From: UBA2589 sp965223235
GTDB taxonomy: Bacteria > Gemmatimonadota > Gemmatimonadetes > Longimicrobiales > Gaopeijiaceae
Reading direction: 5' to 3'
Length of the DNA: 64,000 nucleotides
Assembly (NCBI GenBank): GCA_965223235.1
Contig: CBDCVV010000011.1
Coordinates: forward strand, 1 to 64,000
Shown here in pieces: positions 31,492 to 41,010 of the stretch (the stretch's first letter is position 1; the number at the start of each line of letters is the position of its first letter). The notes beneath the pieces were generated by a model. It worked only from the letters and a program-made list of their open reading frames with translations, was not told the origin of the DNA and made no database searches. Made by a program: the position numbers and the translations under genes.

Positions 31492-32673
31492 ATGCCCCGT
31501 TCCGCTACTGCTCTGATGGCTACCGGCCTGCTCTTTTCGATGGCTGGCTCAGCCTGTGCTCAGAACGAAGACCAAGTGCACCGATCCGCCTTCCACGACT
31601 ATCGCGTCGTCACCGTCGCGGATGGCCTCGTGAGCCCGTGGAGCATGGCGTTTCTCCCGAATGGCGACATGCTCGTCACCGAGCGGCCTGGTCGCTTGCG
31701 GGTGGTTCGCAATGGCGAGCTCGTGAGCGCTCCGGTGCGAGGCGTGCCTGAAGTACATGCCCGAGGTCAGGGGGGACTACTCGACGTCGTCGCGCATCCG
31801 GACTTCGCTTCGAACCAACTCGTCTACTTGAGCTACTCGAAGCCGATGGAAGGGGACGGCGCATCGACCACGGCGATCATCCGTGCGCGATTCGAGGACG
31901 ATGCCCTCCATGATGTCGAGGAGCTCTTCGTTGCGAACTCCGAGGGACGGGGTCACTACGGTTCGAGGATCGTCTTCGACGGGAGGGGGCACATCTTCTT
32001 CTCCGTGGGTGACCGACAGGCCCGTCCCTCAGGTGACCTCGAGGCCCACCCGGCCCAAGATCCTTCGAATCACCACGGAACGATCAATCGACTGAATGAA
32101 GACGGGACGATCCCGGTCGACAATCCGTTCGTGGATGATCTTTCGGTGGAGCCGAGCATCTGGAGCTTCGGGCACCGGAACCCGCAGGGACTGGTCTTCG
32201 ACGAGGCCACAGGGATGATCTGGTCGACGGAACACGGCCCCCAAGGTGGGGACGAGGTCAACGTGATTCAGCCCGAGTTGAACTACGGTTGGCCGGTCGT
32301 CGGGTACGGGGTGAACTACGGGATCGGTACGGCAATCCACAGCGCGACGGACCGAGAAGACATGGAGTCCCCGAAGCACGTCTGGGTGCCCTCGATTGGC
32401 GTCTCGGGGCTCATGGTGTACACGGGAGACCGCTTCCCCGCGTGGCGTGGAAACCTCTTCGCGGGTGGGATGGTCGGCGAGCAGCTGGCGCGACTCACGC
32501 TCGACGGTGAGGTCGTTACAGGGGAAGAAACGCTCGTCCACCGGATGGGCCGCATTCGCGATGTCCGCCAGGGACCCGACGGGCTGATCTACCTCGCGAT
32601 CGAAGACCGCTCAGGTGATCCCTCGCCGATCGTCAGACTGGAGCCCGTCTACGAGGGGCAAGACCCTTCGTGA
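31492..32673 (+). CDS. Secreted PQQ-dependent sugar dehydrogenase-like protein
   Basis: A 393-residue exported protein of the soluble aldose sugar dehydrogenase (YliI-like) family, which oxidises sugars with pyrroloquinoline quinone. The signal peptide is MPRSATALMATGLLFSMAG with cleavage after SACAQ. Family segments are GLVSPWSMAFLPNGDMLVTERPGRLRVV, GQGGLLDVVAHPDF, YGSRIVFDGRGHIFFSVGDR, RNPQGLVFDEATGMIWSTEHGPQGGDEVN, and VSGLMVYTGDRFPAWRGNLFAGGM. TAGGAGA lies 5 bases upstream of the ATG. It is divergent from the cyclase gene across a 223-base spacer. The downstream M28 peptidase overlaps by 4 bases, so both secreted enzymes are co-translated. No PQQ synthesis genes are present. Confidence 0.88.
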   Translation: MPRSATALMATGLLFSMAGSACAQNEDQVHRSAFHDYRVVTVADGLVSPWSMAFLPNGDMLVTERPGRLRVVRNGELVSAPVRGVPEVHARGQGGLLDVVAHPDFASNQLVYLSYSKPMEGDGASTTAIIRARFEDDALHDVEELFVANSEGRGHYGSRIVFDGRGHIFFSVGDRQARPSGDLEAHPAQDPSNHHGTINRLNEDGTIPVDNPFVDDLSVEPSIWSFGHRNPQGLVFDEATGMIWSTEHGPQGGDEVNVIQPELNYGWPVVGYGVNYGIGTAIHSATDREDMESPKHVWVPSIGVSGLMVYTGDRFPAWRGNLFAGGMVGEQLARLTLDGEVVTGEETLVHRMGRIRDVRQGPDGLIYLAIEDRSGDPSPIVRLEPVYEGQDPS

Positions 32674-33818
32674 GAATGCTTGCGAAACCGATGGGACCGT
32701 GGAGCGGCCTCGGTCTCGCTTTCGTAGTGACGGCGGCCACCGTGTGGAGCGCTCCGTCGATACACGCCCAGGCTCGAGGGGCCGGTGCGCAAGAGGAGCG
32801 GCGGGTGAGCGACCCCCCGCAGCTCCGTCGTAGTCTGCGTGGGGTGCTCGGGGGTGTGCCGATGAGCGCGGCGGACAGCATGCATCAGCGGGTCGTCGAG
32901 CGTCTCGACTTCGACTCGTACAAGGAACTCCTCTACGGCCTCACCCAGTTCGGAGACCGTGAACAAGGGACGCCTCGAAACGCAGCGGCGATCGACTGGA
33001 TCGAAGATCAGCTCCGTTCGTGGGGATACGAGACCGAGCGTGTCCACTACATGTTCACCCCACGGGGATCCGAGACTGCCGAGCCTCGCGAAGAGGTGTT
33101 CGCCACCAAGATCGGCTCCGTGAGCCCCGATGAGATGTACATCCTCGGTGCCCACATGGACGGTCGGGGCGGTGGGGAGGCGGCGAACGATGACGGGTCC
33201 GGCACCGCGCTGATCATGGAGATCGCGCGAGTGCTGGCGTCTGACGACGTCGTGAGTGAGAAGTCGCTCCGCTTCGCGCTCTGGAACAACGAAGAGACCG
33301 GCCTCAATGGGGCCCGTGCCTACGTCGAGCAGCGTGCGGAGCTACAAGGGATCGAGGACCCGCCCGGATCCGGCCGGTATCCGGAGCCACGCTGGTTGGG
33401 GATGATCCAACACGACATGATGCTGTGGGACCACGGCAATCCCGTGACGCATAACCAGGCACTCGATGCGGATGTCGATGTCGAGTATCAGCTGAACTCG
33501 GCGTTTGCGGCCGAGTCGGCAGCGCTAGGGATCGCGCTCATCGACGCGAATCGGATGCACGCGACGGACTATCCGGCCGTGCTCAGCAACGCGATGAGCA
33601 ATACCGACTCGACGCCTTTCATGGACCTCGTGCCTGCGGTGTCACTTCGAGAGAACCGGCGCCTCTACGAGACCGGGAACCGGGCGAATCCGCATTGGCA
33701 CCAGACGACGGATCTCTTCGAGACCTTCTCCGATGCCGACTTCATGCTCGGCTTCAACGCCGCTCAGACCACACTGGGCGCGGTGGCCAAACTCGCCGGA
33801 ATTTCGCTAGGGATGTAG
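32670..33818 (+). CDS. Secreted M28-family zinc peptidase
   Basis: A 382-residue exported aminopeptidase-type enzyme. The start is a GTG overlapping the previous stop (GTGA); an ATG at 32676 is also possible. The signal peptide spans GPWSGLGLAFVVTAATVWS with cleavage after SIHAQ. Dizinc ligands of M28 are visible: His and Asp of LGAHMDGRGGGEAANDDGSG, the catalytic and metal Glu of LWNNEETGLNGARAYV, Asp of MIQHDMMLWDH, and the final metal His in PHWHQTTDLFETF. It could release N-terminal residues from peptides in the periplasm or outside. The adjoining M20 and D-aminoacylase genes fit a peptide-scavenging lifestyle. Confidence 0.88.
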   Translation: MRMLAKPMGPWSGLGLAFVVTAATVWSAPSIHAQARGAGAQEERRVSDPPQLRRSLRGVLGGVPMSAADSMHQRVVERLDFDSYKELLYGLTQFGDREQGTPRNAAAIDWIEDQLRSWGYETERVHYMFTPRGSETAEPREEVFATKIGSVSPDEMYILGAHMDGRGGGEAANDDGSGTALIMEIARVLASDDVVSEKSLRFALWNNEETGLNGARAYVEQRAELQGIEDPPGSGRYPEPRWLGMIQHDMMLWDHGNPVTHNQALDADVDVEYQLNSAFAAESAALGIALIDANRMHATDYPAVLSNAMSNTDSTPFMDLVPAVSLRENRRLYETGNRANPHWHQTTDLFETFSDADFMLGFNAAQTTLGAVAKLAGISLGM

Positions 33819-33839
33819 CAGCGCACGGCCCGGCGCCCT

Positions 33840-34448
33840 TCAGGGGAGGGCGTCGGTCCAATGCTCTTCCGTGATGATCGCGATGGGAACCCCCCGTGTC
33901 CGGTACTGGACGACTTCATCGATGAGGCTCGCGAATCCGGTTTGGCACCAGTCGGCTTGCCCGATCGCACCGATTACGAGGTAGTCGGTTCTACGACTCA
34001 CGGCCCGTTCGCATACGCCTCCTCGCTCGAGCACTTCGCGCTCACACGCGTGGGTGGGACCGTACGCCATCTCCCCACCAAAGACGAACGTCTTGCCCTC
34101 GAAGTGCACCTCGGGAGGCGGTAGGGTCACCGGTACATCCGTGGCGAGCGGATATCCGCCGCCGAAGCCGGTGGGATTTTCCGCAAGCTGCGTCAGGATG
34201 GCTCCCAAGCGCCGGCGCTCTGTGGCATCAACGCGGCCGTCTTGGAAGATCCGCTCGAGACGCCGGGCGAGTAGGTTGGCGGGATAGCGTGTCGAGATCT
34301 CAGGGTTCTCTTTGGCCCAGTCGGAGAGCCGTTGGGCCTCTTCCTCCGAGACCTTCCCGTCCGCGATGACTCCGCGCACGAGCCCGACCATCTCGGCGAG
34401 CCCCTGTTCTACCCGTCTTTGTGTTCGGAGCTGGGCCGCTCTAGCCAC
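33840..34448 (-). CDS. TerB-like helical domain fused to a BRCT domain
   Basis: A 202-residue protein. A GTG at 34448 overlaps the end of the upstream CotH-like gene by 8 bases and gives MARAAQLRTQRR; the longer frame is a shadow of that gene. Residues ~10-95 form a TerB-like helical domain with the EF-like patterns GVIADGKVSEEEAQRL and IFQDGRVDATERRRLG. Residues ~115-200 form a BRCT domain (FEGKTFVFGGEMAYG, VSRRTDYLVIGAIG, IDEVVQYRTRGVPIAIITEEHW), like those of NAD-dependent DNA ligase or DNA polymerase III exonuclease-like proteins. No catalytic domain is present. A role in DNA-damage or phosphoprotein binding is possible. Its link to the CotH gene is probably positional. Confidence 0.7.
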   Translation of the reverse strand: MARAAQLRTQRRVEQGLAEMVGLVRGVIADGKVSEEEAQRLSDWAKENPEISTRYPANLLARRLERIFQDGRVDATERRRLGAILTQLAENPTGFGGGYPLATDVPVTLPPPEVHFEGKTFVFGGEMAYGPTHACEREVLERGGVCERAVSRRTDYLVIGAIGQADWCQTGFASLIDEVVQYRTRGVPIAIITEEHWTDALP

Positions 34449-35563
34449 GTGTGCGGCCGGTATCCATGTCTCGACACATGCGCCCGATCTCCCGATCGAA
34501 GCGCCGCTCTTCATCGACGACTTTCCAGAAGTCCTCGAGAAAGTCGATCTTGTCCTCGGCATCGTCCGGCTCGTACTGCTCGTACCCACGGGCGGCGAAG
34601 TCCGTGAAGAGCGCGTGCACGTCGTCTCGAACCGCGGCGAATGGCGCGACGGCAGCCTGCCACTGCAATTCCGGGCGACAAAAGCCACGATACAGTCGCT
34701 GCGTCACCCGCCGAATCTGGTTTTGGAGCGCTGGATCGACGCTCGCGTACCGGGCGTTGACGATCCCTGACGAGTCGAAGTCGTACGGGACGGTCAGGTG
34801 TCGCCCCTCTTCCGTGCGCACGAGCTTCACATTGTGGAAGAAGGCGGGGGGACCAGTCGGTGTTCGCGATCATGTAGTTGAACATGGCCGCCAGGACCGA
34901 GTACTCGCCCCACGTTCGCATGGGGTGGAATTGGGTCACGTCCATGATCACCCCCCGCTGTCGCGCCGCCATCTCGGCCTCGTCTTCGATGAGGAAGCCG
35001 ATCTTGGTCCGGGTGTCATACTCGCCGTTTATGTCCTCGTAGGTGATCTCGATCAGCCGCACCCGGAAGCTGGCGGGGGTGATCTCGTTGAGTACGCGGT
35101 AGGCGAGGTATTCGTTGAAGATGTACCGCTGATGGTCGTCCCGGCCGTGGTCACAAGGGGTGACCAGTTTGAGCTTGTCCTGCCCCTCGAAGACCGTTCC
35201 TTCCATCTCCGAAGTGCGGAAGTTGAGTCGGAGGGGAGGGAAGTTGCAGTTCTTCTTCTGCCGCCGGAAATTGCCCCGCGTCCGCGTGTTCACGAAGCTC
35301 TCCGTGACCGTGCCGTCGAGATCGACGTAGGAGAGCGTGCCCTCGACCTCCGTGGAGTCGCTCCGTTCGTCACGCAGCCAGTCGATGTCCGTTCGCAGCG
35401 TCATGCGAATGGGCGTGTGGGCTGAGAAGAGAGGGGCCGCCTCCGCCCGTTCGGCTCGCTCCGTGTACTCTTCCGGAGTCGGGAGTTCGGGGGTTTGCCC
35501 GACAGCTGCGCCCGCTCCGGTCAGCAATAGGCCAGTGGCGAGCAGATACGATCGATGAAGCAT
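34441..35563 (-). CDS. Secreted CotH-kinase-like protein, frameshifted at a 6-C run
   Basis: The first part starts at ATG 35563 with a signal peptide (MLHRSYLLATGLLLTGAG, cleavage near AAVGQ). It contains a CotH-like core: TRTRGNFRRQKKNCNFPPLRL, GQDKLKLVTPC, YIFNEYLAYRVLNEITP, FRVRLIEITYEDINGEY. The frame is lost after MIANTDWSP at a run of six C (G-run 34846-34851 on the + strand). Deleting one C restores AFFHNVKLVRTEEG and VPYDFDSSGIVNARYA to the TAG at 34441, about 373 residues in all. VPYDFD resembles the active-site DxD-type motif of CotH kinases. CotH is often adjacent to DUF4956 and VTC/CYTH proteins, as here. The assignment is moderate because family similarity is distant. The break may be an assembly error. 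Confidence 0.65.
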
Positions 35564-35718
35564 GGTCGCACCGTTCGGTAGTGGGGATTTCAACAGTACC
35601 CGGGAATGAGCACATGTGTCCAGCCTCGGTCGAGCTTGCTGCCTGCACGACGGCCAAGCCATGATGTGGCGCGCCACGGTGGCGCGAAGCTCCTCCTGAA
35701 TCCAACGGACGGCGGTTG

Positions 35719-36780
35719 ATGGCACGAGGTCGCACGCGAGGGCTGGTCCGAGTTGCGGTGTACTACATCGTCCTCTCGGCCGTGCTGTACTTCGCGGTTC
35801 AATCGGTCCCGTTCGTTCGAGACATCGTCTCGGGAGCACGATTGGGCGAGCTCGAGAGCGGGCTGGCCGGGGCGTTCGGTTTGGATCCTACAGCCGTCAC
35901 CACCAACGCCCCGCGTGGTGATGGAGGGACGTGGGACGGTGCGCTGATCGCAGCCTTCGCGATGATCGGGGCGCTCGTGGTCATGGTGCCGGTGACGTGG
36001 GTGTACATGATCACGCACCGCCGACGCGGATACGACGAATCTGTCGTTCACACTTTGCTGATCTTGCCGGTTGCCGTGACAGGTATCGTCATGGTCGTGC
36101 AAAACAGTGTGGCGTTGGCCTTCTCCCTCGCGGGGATCGTCGCCGCCGTGAGGTTCCGCACGACGCTCGACGACACCAAGGACGCGGTGTACGTCTTCTT
36201 GGCCATCGGCGTGGGCCTCTCCGCGGGCGTCCCGGCGCTCGGAATCGCCCTCTCTCTTTCCGTCGTCTTCAATCTCGTAGTGCTCGTCCTCTGGTGGACT
36301 CAGTTCGGCAACATCTACGCCGACCAGAACACGAGGGCAGGGCCGCTCTCAGTGGGGGATGTCCTGGCGGGTCCTCGGTCGGCCCAGTCCGCACTCCGGG
36401 TCGGAGATCCGGCTGTGCTGGAGGCCGCGACAGAGAGCGACTTGGCAGCGATCGCCGACCGGGCGGTGCGGATCGAGCGCCATCTCTCCGAGGAGCGTTC
36501 CAAGAAGAAGGATCGACGGGCGAACAGCCTCATTCTCCTACACGCGAAGGAGGCGGGCCAAGCGCAAGCCATGGCCGAGTCCGTGCTCGAAGCGCTGTCG
36601 GTGCGGTGGAAGCTCGCCGAGATCAGCCCGGGTCCGTCAGGGTCGATGTTGATCTACCTGGCTCTCCTGGATGGAGATTCGACGAAAGGAGAGGTCATCG
36701 ATCGAATGCGCGCGAGCGAAGAAGGATTGATCACGGCGGCGGAGCTTCGATCCCTTAAGGGCCTGAAACCACGCGCGTGA
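35719..36780 (+). CDS. DUF4956-family membrane protein
   Basis: A 353-residue inner-membrane protein. Four to five hydrophobic segments are visible: RVAVYYIVLSAVLYFAVQ, ALIAAFAMIGALVVMVPVTW, LLILPVAVTGIVMVVQNSVAL, VYVFLAIGVGLSAGVPALGIAL and VVFNLVVLVLWW. The conserved DUF4956 stretch FSLAGIVAAVRFRTTLDDTKDAV lies near residue 145, with ~140 cytoplasmic residues after it. DUF4956 proteins commonly cluster with CotH kinase and VTC/CYTH polyphosphate polymerase-like proteins; here CotH-like is divergent and a CYTH-PPK1 fusion is two genes downstream. Molecular function is unknown, perhaps transport or sensing tied to polyphosphate. ATG 35719 follows a TTG at 35716. The stop overlaps the next gene (GTGA). 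Confidence 0.85.
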   Translation: MARGRTRGLVRVAVYYIVLSAVLYFAVQSVPFVRDIVSGARLGELESGLAGAFGLDPTAVTTNAPRGDGGTWDGALIAAFAMIGALVVMVPVTWVYMITHRRRGYDESVVHTLLILPVAVTGIVMVVQNSVALAFSLAGIVAAVRFRTTLDDTKDAVYVFLAIGVGLSAGVPALGIALSLSVVFNLVVLVLWWTQFGNIYADQNTRAGPLSVGDVLAGPRSAQSALRVGDPAVLEAATESDLAAIADRAVRIERHLSEERSKKKDRRANSLILLHAKEAGQAQAMAESVLEALSVRWKLAEISPGPSGSMLIYLALLDGDSTKGEVIDRMRASEEGLITAAELRSLKGLKPRA

Positions 36781-37682
36781 AGACGCGAATTCTCTTGCTC
36801 GGAGCGCTGGCGTGCGCGCCTGCCGTGCCCGACCACGTCGAAAGTGCGGGGGAGCGCGCCTCGAGCGTAGAGCCGGGCGAGAGCGTCGCCGACGCGATCG
36901 TGGTCGAGCCAGTGCTCGCGGGGTACGACTTCGACGAGCGACTCTGGCGGGCGGAGCTGCCCGGTCGCCTAGACGAGGTGTCGGGACTCGCATTTTCGGA
37001 CGACGGGCGACTCTTCGCTCACGACGATGAACGCGGGAGGGTCTACGAACTCGACACGACGACGGGTGCGGTCCGGGGCCGTTTCGACTTGGGACAGCCA
37101 GCGGCCTCGGATGACTTCGAAGGCATAGCGATCGCCGGGGACCACTTCTTCATGATCTCCAGTACGGGTCTTCTCTACACCTTCGGCGCCGGGGACGACG
37201 AAGAGGACGTGGACTTCACGATCGCCGACACTGGGGTCGGTAGCTGGTGTGAGGTGGAGGGGTTGGAGTTCGATCCTGGTGAGCGACTTCTCCTCATGGC
37301 GTGTAAGGTGACTAGTCCGGATCGTGGGTACATCGAAGTCGCACGCTGGTCTCTCGACGAAGGCCGTCTCGCTACTCCGATCCGAATCGACCGTGCCGCT
37401 CTTTCGGACTTCGGCTTGGAGTCGAGCTTCGACCCCTCCGGCATCACGTGGGCCAGTGGGGGCACCCTCCTTCTGATCTCGGGGCGCCACGATGCGATCG
37501 TGGAAGCCCGCCCGGATGGAGGCGTTGTGTACGCCGTCGAGCTAAGGGGAGGACGTCACCCCCAGAGTGAAGGGATCGCGATGGCCCCTGACGGGACCCT
37601 CTTCGTGTCGGATGAAGCGCGTGGAGGGGACGACGCGCGCTTGACGGCGTACGGACCTAGGCGGGAGGACGCGGGGTCATGA
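36777..37682 (+). CDS. SdiA-regulated-like beta-propeller lipoprotein
   Basis: A 301-residue protein with a short lipoprotein signal (ILLLGALACAPAV; the Cys is in the lipobox). The propeller domain has the YjiK/SdiA-regulated pattern: LDEVSGLAFSDDGRLFAHDDERGRVYELD, DDFEGIAIAGDHFFMISSTG, CEVEGLEFDPGERLLLMACK, DPSGITWASGGTLLLISGRHD and QSEGIAMAPDGTLFVSDEA. Its role is unknown; similar proteins sit in the periplasm. It overlaps DUF4956 upstream (GTGA) and the CYTH-PPK1 gene downstream (ATGA), so the three are translated together. Confidence 0.8.
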   Translation: MKTRILLLGALACAPAVPDHVESAGERASSVEPGESVADAIVVEPVLAGYDFDERLWRAELPGRLDEVSGLAFSDDGRLFAHDDERGRVYELDTTTGAVRGRFDLGQPAASDDFEGIAIAGDHFFMISSTGLLYTFGAGDDEEDVDFTIADTGVGSWCEVEGLEFDPGERLLLMACKVTSPDRGYIEVARWSLDEGRLATPIRIDRAALSDFGLESSFDPSGITWASGGTLLLISGRHDAIVEARPDGGVVYAVELRGGRHPQSEGIAMAPDGTLFVSDEARGGDDARLTAYGPRREDAGS

Positions 37683-40600
37683 TCCGGCGCTTGAACGTAC
37701 CCGTCGTCGACGAGGCGAGCTTCGCGGAGTTGACCTCGCGGCGCCGTCCCGTGGGGATGAGTGCTACGAAGCCCAGCTATCAGCTTCTTCGAGAGACGTA
37801 CTTCGACACGTCGGATGGAGTATTGGCGGCGCAGGGCATGACGCTCCGATTGCGTTCGGAGGCGCGGGGACACGCCACCATGGTGTTGACGATCACCCAG
37901 GGGGTGAACCTCCAAGGGATCATCGAGGAACAGTCGTTCGAGGCCCCGGTGGTGCAGGGAGGTTTTTACGCGACGCTCGCGGATCAGTCGGAGGTGGCGA
38001 CTCGAGTGCGCGAGTTGGCAGATCCCGTCGCCCTCAGGCCGAAGGCGGCCGTCGACATCGACCGCGAGACCCGGGAGCTCCGAAACGGGCCGCTAGGTCG
38101 GGTGACGCACCGCATCGTGTTCGACGATGTGATCGCGCATGCCCCCGGGGGCCGGGCCGATCTTCAAGAGGTCACGATCATCGAGCTGGAGCGGGGCAAG
38201 ACTGCGCTGGAAACGCTGAGTGACCGACTCAGGAACGATCACTCGATTACCTCGGATGGCCGGAGCACGTATCTGCGCGTTCGGGACACACTGATCGGCT
38301 CCGAAGGAGCCCCCCGTCCTGAGGTTCCGGCGGACGTTCGTGTTGCCCTCCTGGTGCTCTCGGACTGGGAGGTCGGACTCGTCCCGGGAGATGACGGGTT
38401 GGTCCTACCTCAAGCTCGAGGGTCAGGTGAAGAGATCGCTCGAGAGTACCTCACCGAGTTGAGCAGCGGCTCCGGTCGTGAGGACCTCGACCTCATCGGC
38501 TTCGCCTCGGAGCGGGGGAGTGGAACGGATCTCGAGGTGTGGCTACACGAGGCGAGTGCTGACCTCGAGATCGAGGACGTCGTATGGATTCCCCTCATGG
38601 AGGTCATGAGTCGGCTCGGCGGTCCACGGCTACGGAGCCCGTCGTTGATCGCCTCGCTCCTGATGCTCGTTCGATCGGAAACCGGTCAGAGACTGCTGCG
38701 TGAGGCCCCGAACCGTATAGGGACCCCCGTGCTCCTTCCCGAGGAAGATCGAGCCGAGGACGTGGGAATTGGCGAGGGGAAAGAGGATTATCTGGACCTC
38801 GAGCTGTCGATTCTGGACTTCAATCAGAGGGTGCTCGAGCTTGCGGAGGACGAATCACTCCCGATTCTCGAGCGCATTCGGTTTCTCTCGATCTTCTCCA
38901 CGAATACGGACGAGTTCTTCGTGGTGCGGGTTGGTCGGTTGAAGGAGGCGGTCGCCGGAGGTGGCTCGAGCGGCGACGAAGATCTCTCGGCGTCCCATCT
39001 CTTGGATCTTGTTGCGGTCCGGGTACGCGCGCTCTTGGCCCGGCAGTACGCCTGCTGGAATACCGCACTCCTTCCCCGCCCTCGGAGAAGCGGGAGTATG
39101 GGTTCGGTCGTGGGACGAGCTCGACTCCGAGCAGAGAGCTGCGCTCGAGAAGCCCTTCGCGGAAGAGATCTTCCCACTCCTGACTCCACTATCCATGAGT
39201 ACAGGACCGGGGCGATCGTTCCCGAGACTGGTGAGCATGGGACTCGCGCTTGCGGTGTCGCTGCGTCGGAGTGAGAGCAGTCGCACCGAAGTCGGATACG
39301 TGCCCGTGCCGGATCACCTGGATCGCTTCGTTGAGGTACCGGGCAGCCGCGACGTCGTCCCGATCGAGCAGGTGATCGCTGCCCACGCGGAGACGCTCTT
39401 TACCGGGGCGGTGGTCGAAGCGGCCTTCCCCTTCCGGGCGAGCCGTGTAGGGGACGTCGAGATCGATGAAGACTCGTCAGGATCTCTGCTGGCGGCGGTC
39501 GCCGACCAAGTGGAAGCGCGACCCTTCAAGCCCGTCATTCGACTCGAAGTCGGCGTAGAGATGTCACGGGAGGTGCGTGCGGCGATCCTCAATGGGGTAC
39601 GCGATGACCAGGCATCGGACTCGGCTACTCTGACCCGAAGTGATGTCTATGTCGTCCCTGGGCTCGTCGATCTAGGAAGCACCGCCGAGCTCTGCGACCA
39701 GGATGTCGAGGGCGGGGTGTTCCCCCGGCATGAAGCGGTCGACGTACTCGACCCGGAGCGTTCGATCTTCGACCTCCTCAAGGAGGGTGACCGTCTCGTC
39801 CACCACCCGTTCCACGACTTCGACAGTACCGTGGGACGCTTTCTGCGTGAGGCGGCGGCGGACGGAGACGTCGTATCGATTCGACTCACCCTCTACCGGA
39901 CCGGAATGCGGTCGCCGGTCATGGAGGCTCTACTCCAGGCGGTGCGAGCTGGGAAGGATGTGTCGGTCTTCGTGGAGTTGAAGGCGCGTTTCGACGAAGA
40001 GAGCAACATCCACTGGACGAAGCGGCTCGAGGACGCGGGCGCGAGGGTCGTATACGGAGTCGTAGGGTTCAAGACGCACGCCAAGACTGCGCTCGTGGTG
40101 CGGAGGGAGGAGGCCGGCGTTCGACGCTACGTCCATGTCGGCACGGGGAATTACAACGCGACGACGTCACGCTTCTACACCGACTTGGGGTTGATGTCGG
40201 CCGATCCAGACCTCGGCGCCGATCTCAACGACTTCTTCAACGAGCTGACGGGAGGTGAGGGGCCACCCCAAAAGCAGTTCCGTCGTCTCTTGGTCGCCCC
40301 GCACTCGCTGGTGCAGGGAATCGAGCGGATGATCGCACGGGAGATCGATCACGCGCAGGCGGGCCGGCCCGCGCGGATTCAGGTCAAGGTCAACGGGCTG
40401 GCCGACCGACGGGTCGTGACCTCCTTGTACCGTGCTTCCGCTGCAGGGGTAGACGTCGATCTTATCGTTCGCTCGATCTGCACCCTCCGCCCTGGGGTAC
40501 CCGGCCTCTCCGACCGGATCACCGCGCGAAGCATCTTGGGACGCTTCCTCGAACACTCACGCATCTTCTACTTCGAGAACGCGGGCCAGAGCGAGTACTA

Positions 40601-40838
40601 CATCGGGTCGGCGGACTGGCGGGCGCGGAACCTTCGGCGCCGGGTCGAGGTGGTCGCTCCGGTCGACGACACGGCGGGCCGTGCGGTACTCCGTTCGGTC
40701 CTCGACGCACAGCTCGCCGACGAGCGTGCCTGGGTCCTGCGCGCGGACGGAGCGTACTCCAGGCTCGGCGGTGAGGGGCCGGACTCCCAACACGTGCTCT
40801 TGGCCCGCGACGGAGGTGCCGCCCCCGCTACTTCGTAG
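37679..40838 (+). CDS. ppk1: CYTH / NUDIX-like / polyphosphate kinase 1 fusion, frameshifted at a 4-C run
   Basis: Corrected by one base this is a ~1052-residue fusion. Residues 1-220 are a CYTH/VTC-type triphosphate domain (TYFDTSDGVLAAQGMTLRLR, VTIIELERGKTALETL), but the usual N-terminal ExExK is not obvious. Residues ~230-345 resemble a degenerate NUDIX fold (LVLPQARGSGEEIAREYLTEL, VVWIPLMEVMSRLGG). Residues ~365-1050 are PPK1, which makes polyphosphate from ATP: LSILDFNQRVLELA, FLSIFSTNTDEFFVVRVG, EIFPLLTPLS, the phosphohistidine motif FKTHAKTALVV, HVGTGNYN and LEHSRIFYFEN. The frame breaks at CCCC 39074-39077; removing one C joins YACWNTALLP to ALGEAGVWVRSWDEL, a normal PPK1 sequence. 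Before the break the ORF runs 37679-39274 and after it 38961-40838. It overlaps the upstream gene by 4 bases. Confidence 0.82.
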
Positions 40839-40892
40839 CGACTACCGATGCTTCGTTGAGGCCGACTTCACTCAGTCTTAGCTTCATCCGGT

Positions 40893-40966
40893 GCGCCTGT
40901 AGCTCAGCTGGATAGAGCATCGGCCTTCTAAGCCGACGGTCGCAGGTTCGAGTCCTGCCAGGCGCG
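40893..40966 (+). tRNA. tRNA-Arg (anticodon TCT)
   Basis: The acceptor strands GCGCCTG and CAGGCGC pair, with discriminator G. The anticodon stem TCGGC/GCCGA encloses loop CTTCTAA with anticodon TCT. The T-arm GCAGG-TTCGAGT-CCTGC is complete. CCA is not encoded. It decodes AGA. Confidence 0.95.
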
Positions 40967-41010
40967 TTTCGAAGGGCAGGCCCCATGGGTCACACAGAAG
41001 GAGTCGCGAA

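Noticed and set aside
33819..33860. CGCCCT/AGGGCG hairpin between convergent M28 and BRCT genes
   Set aside because: Short 6-bp stem without a T-run and partly inside the coding end; not enough for a terminator call.
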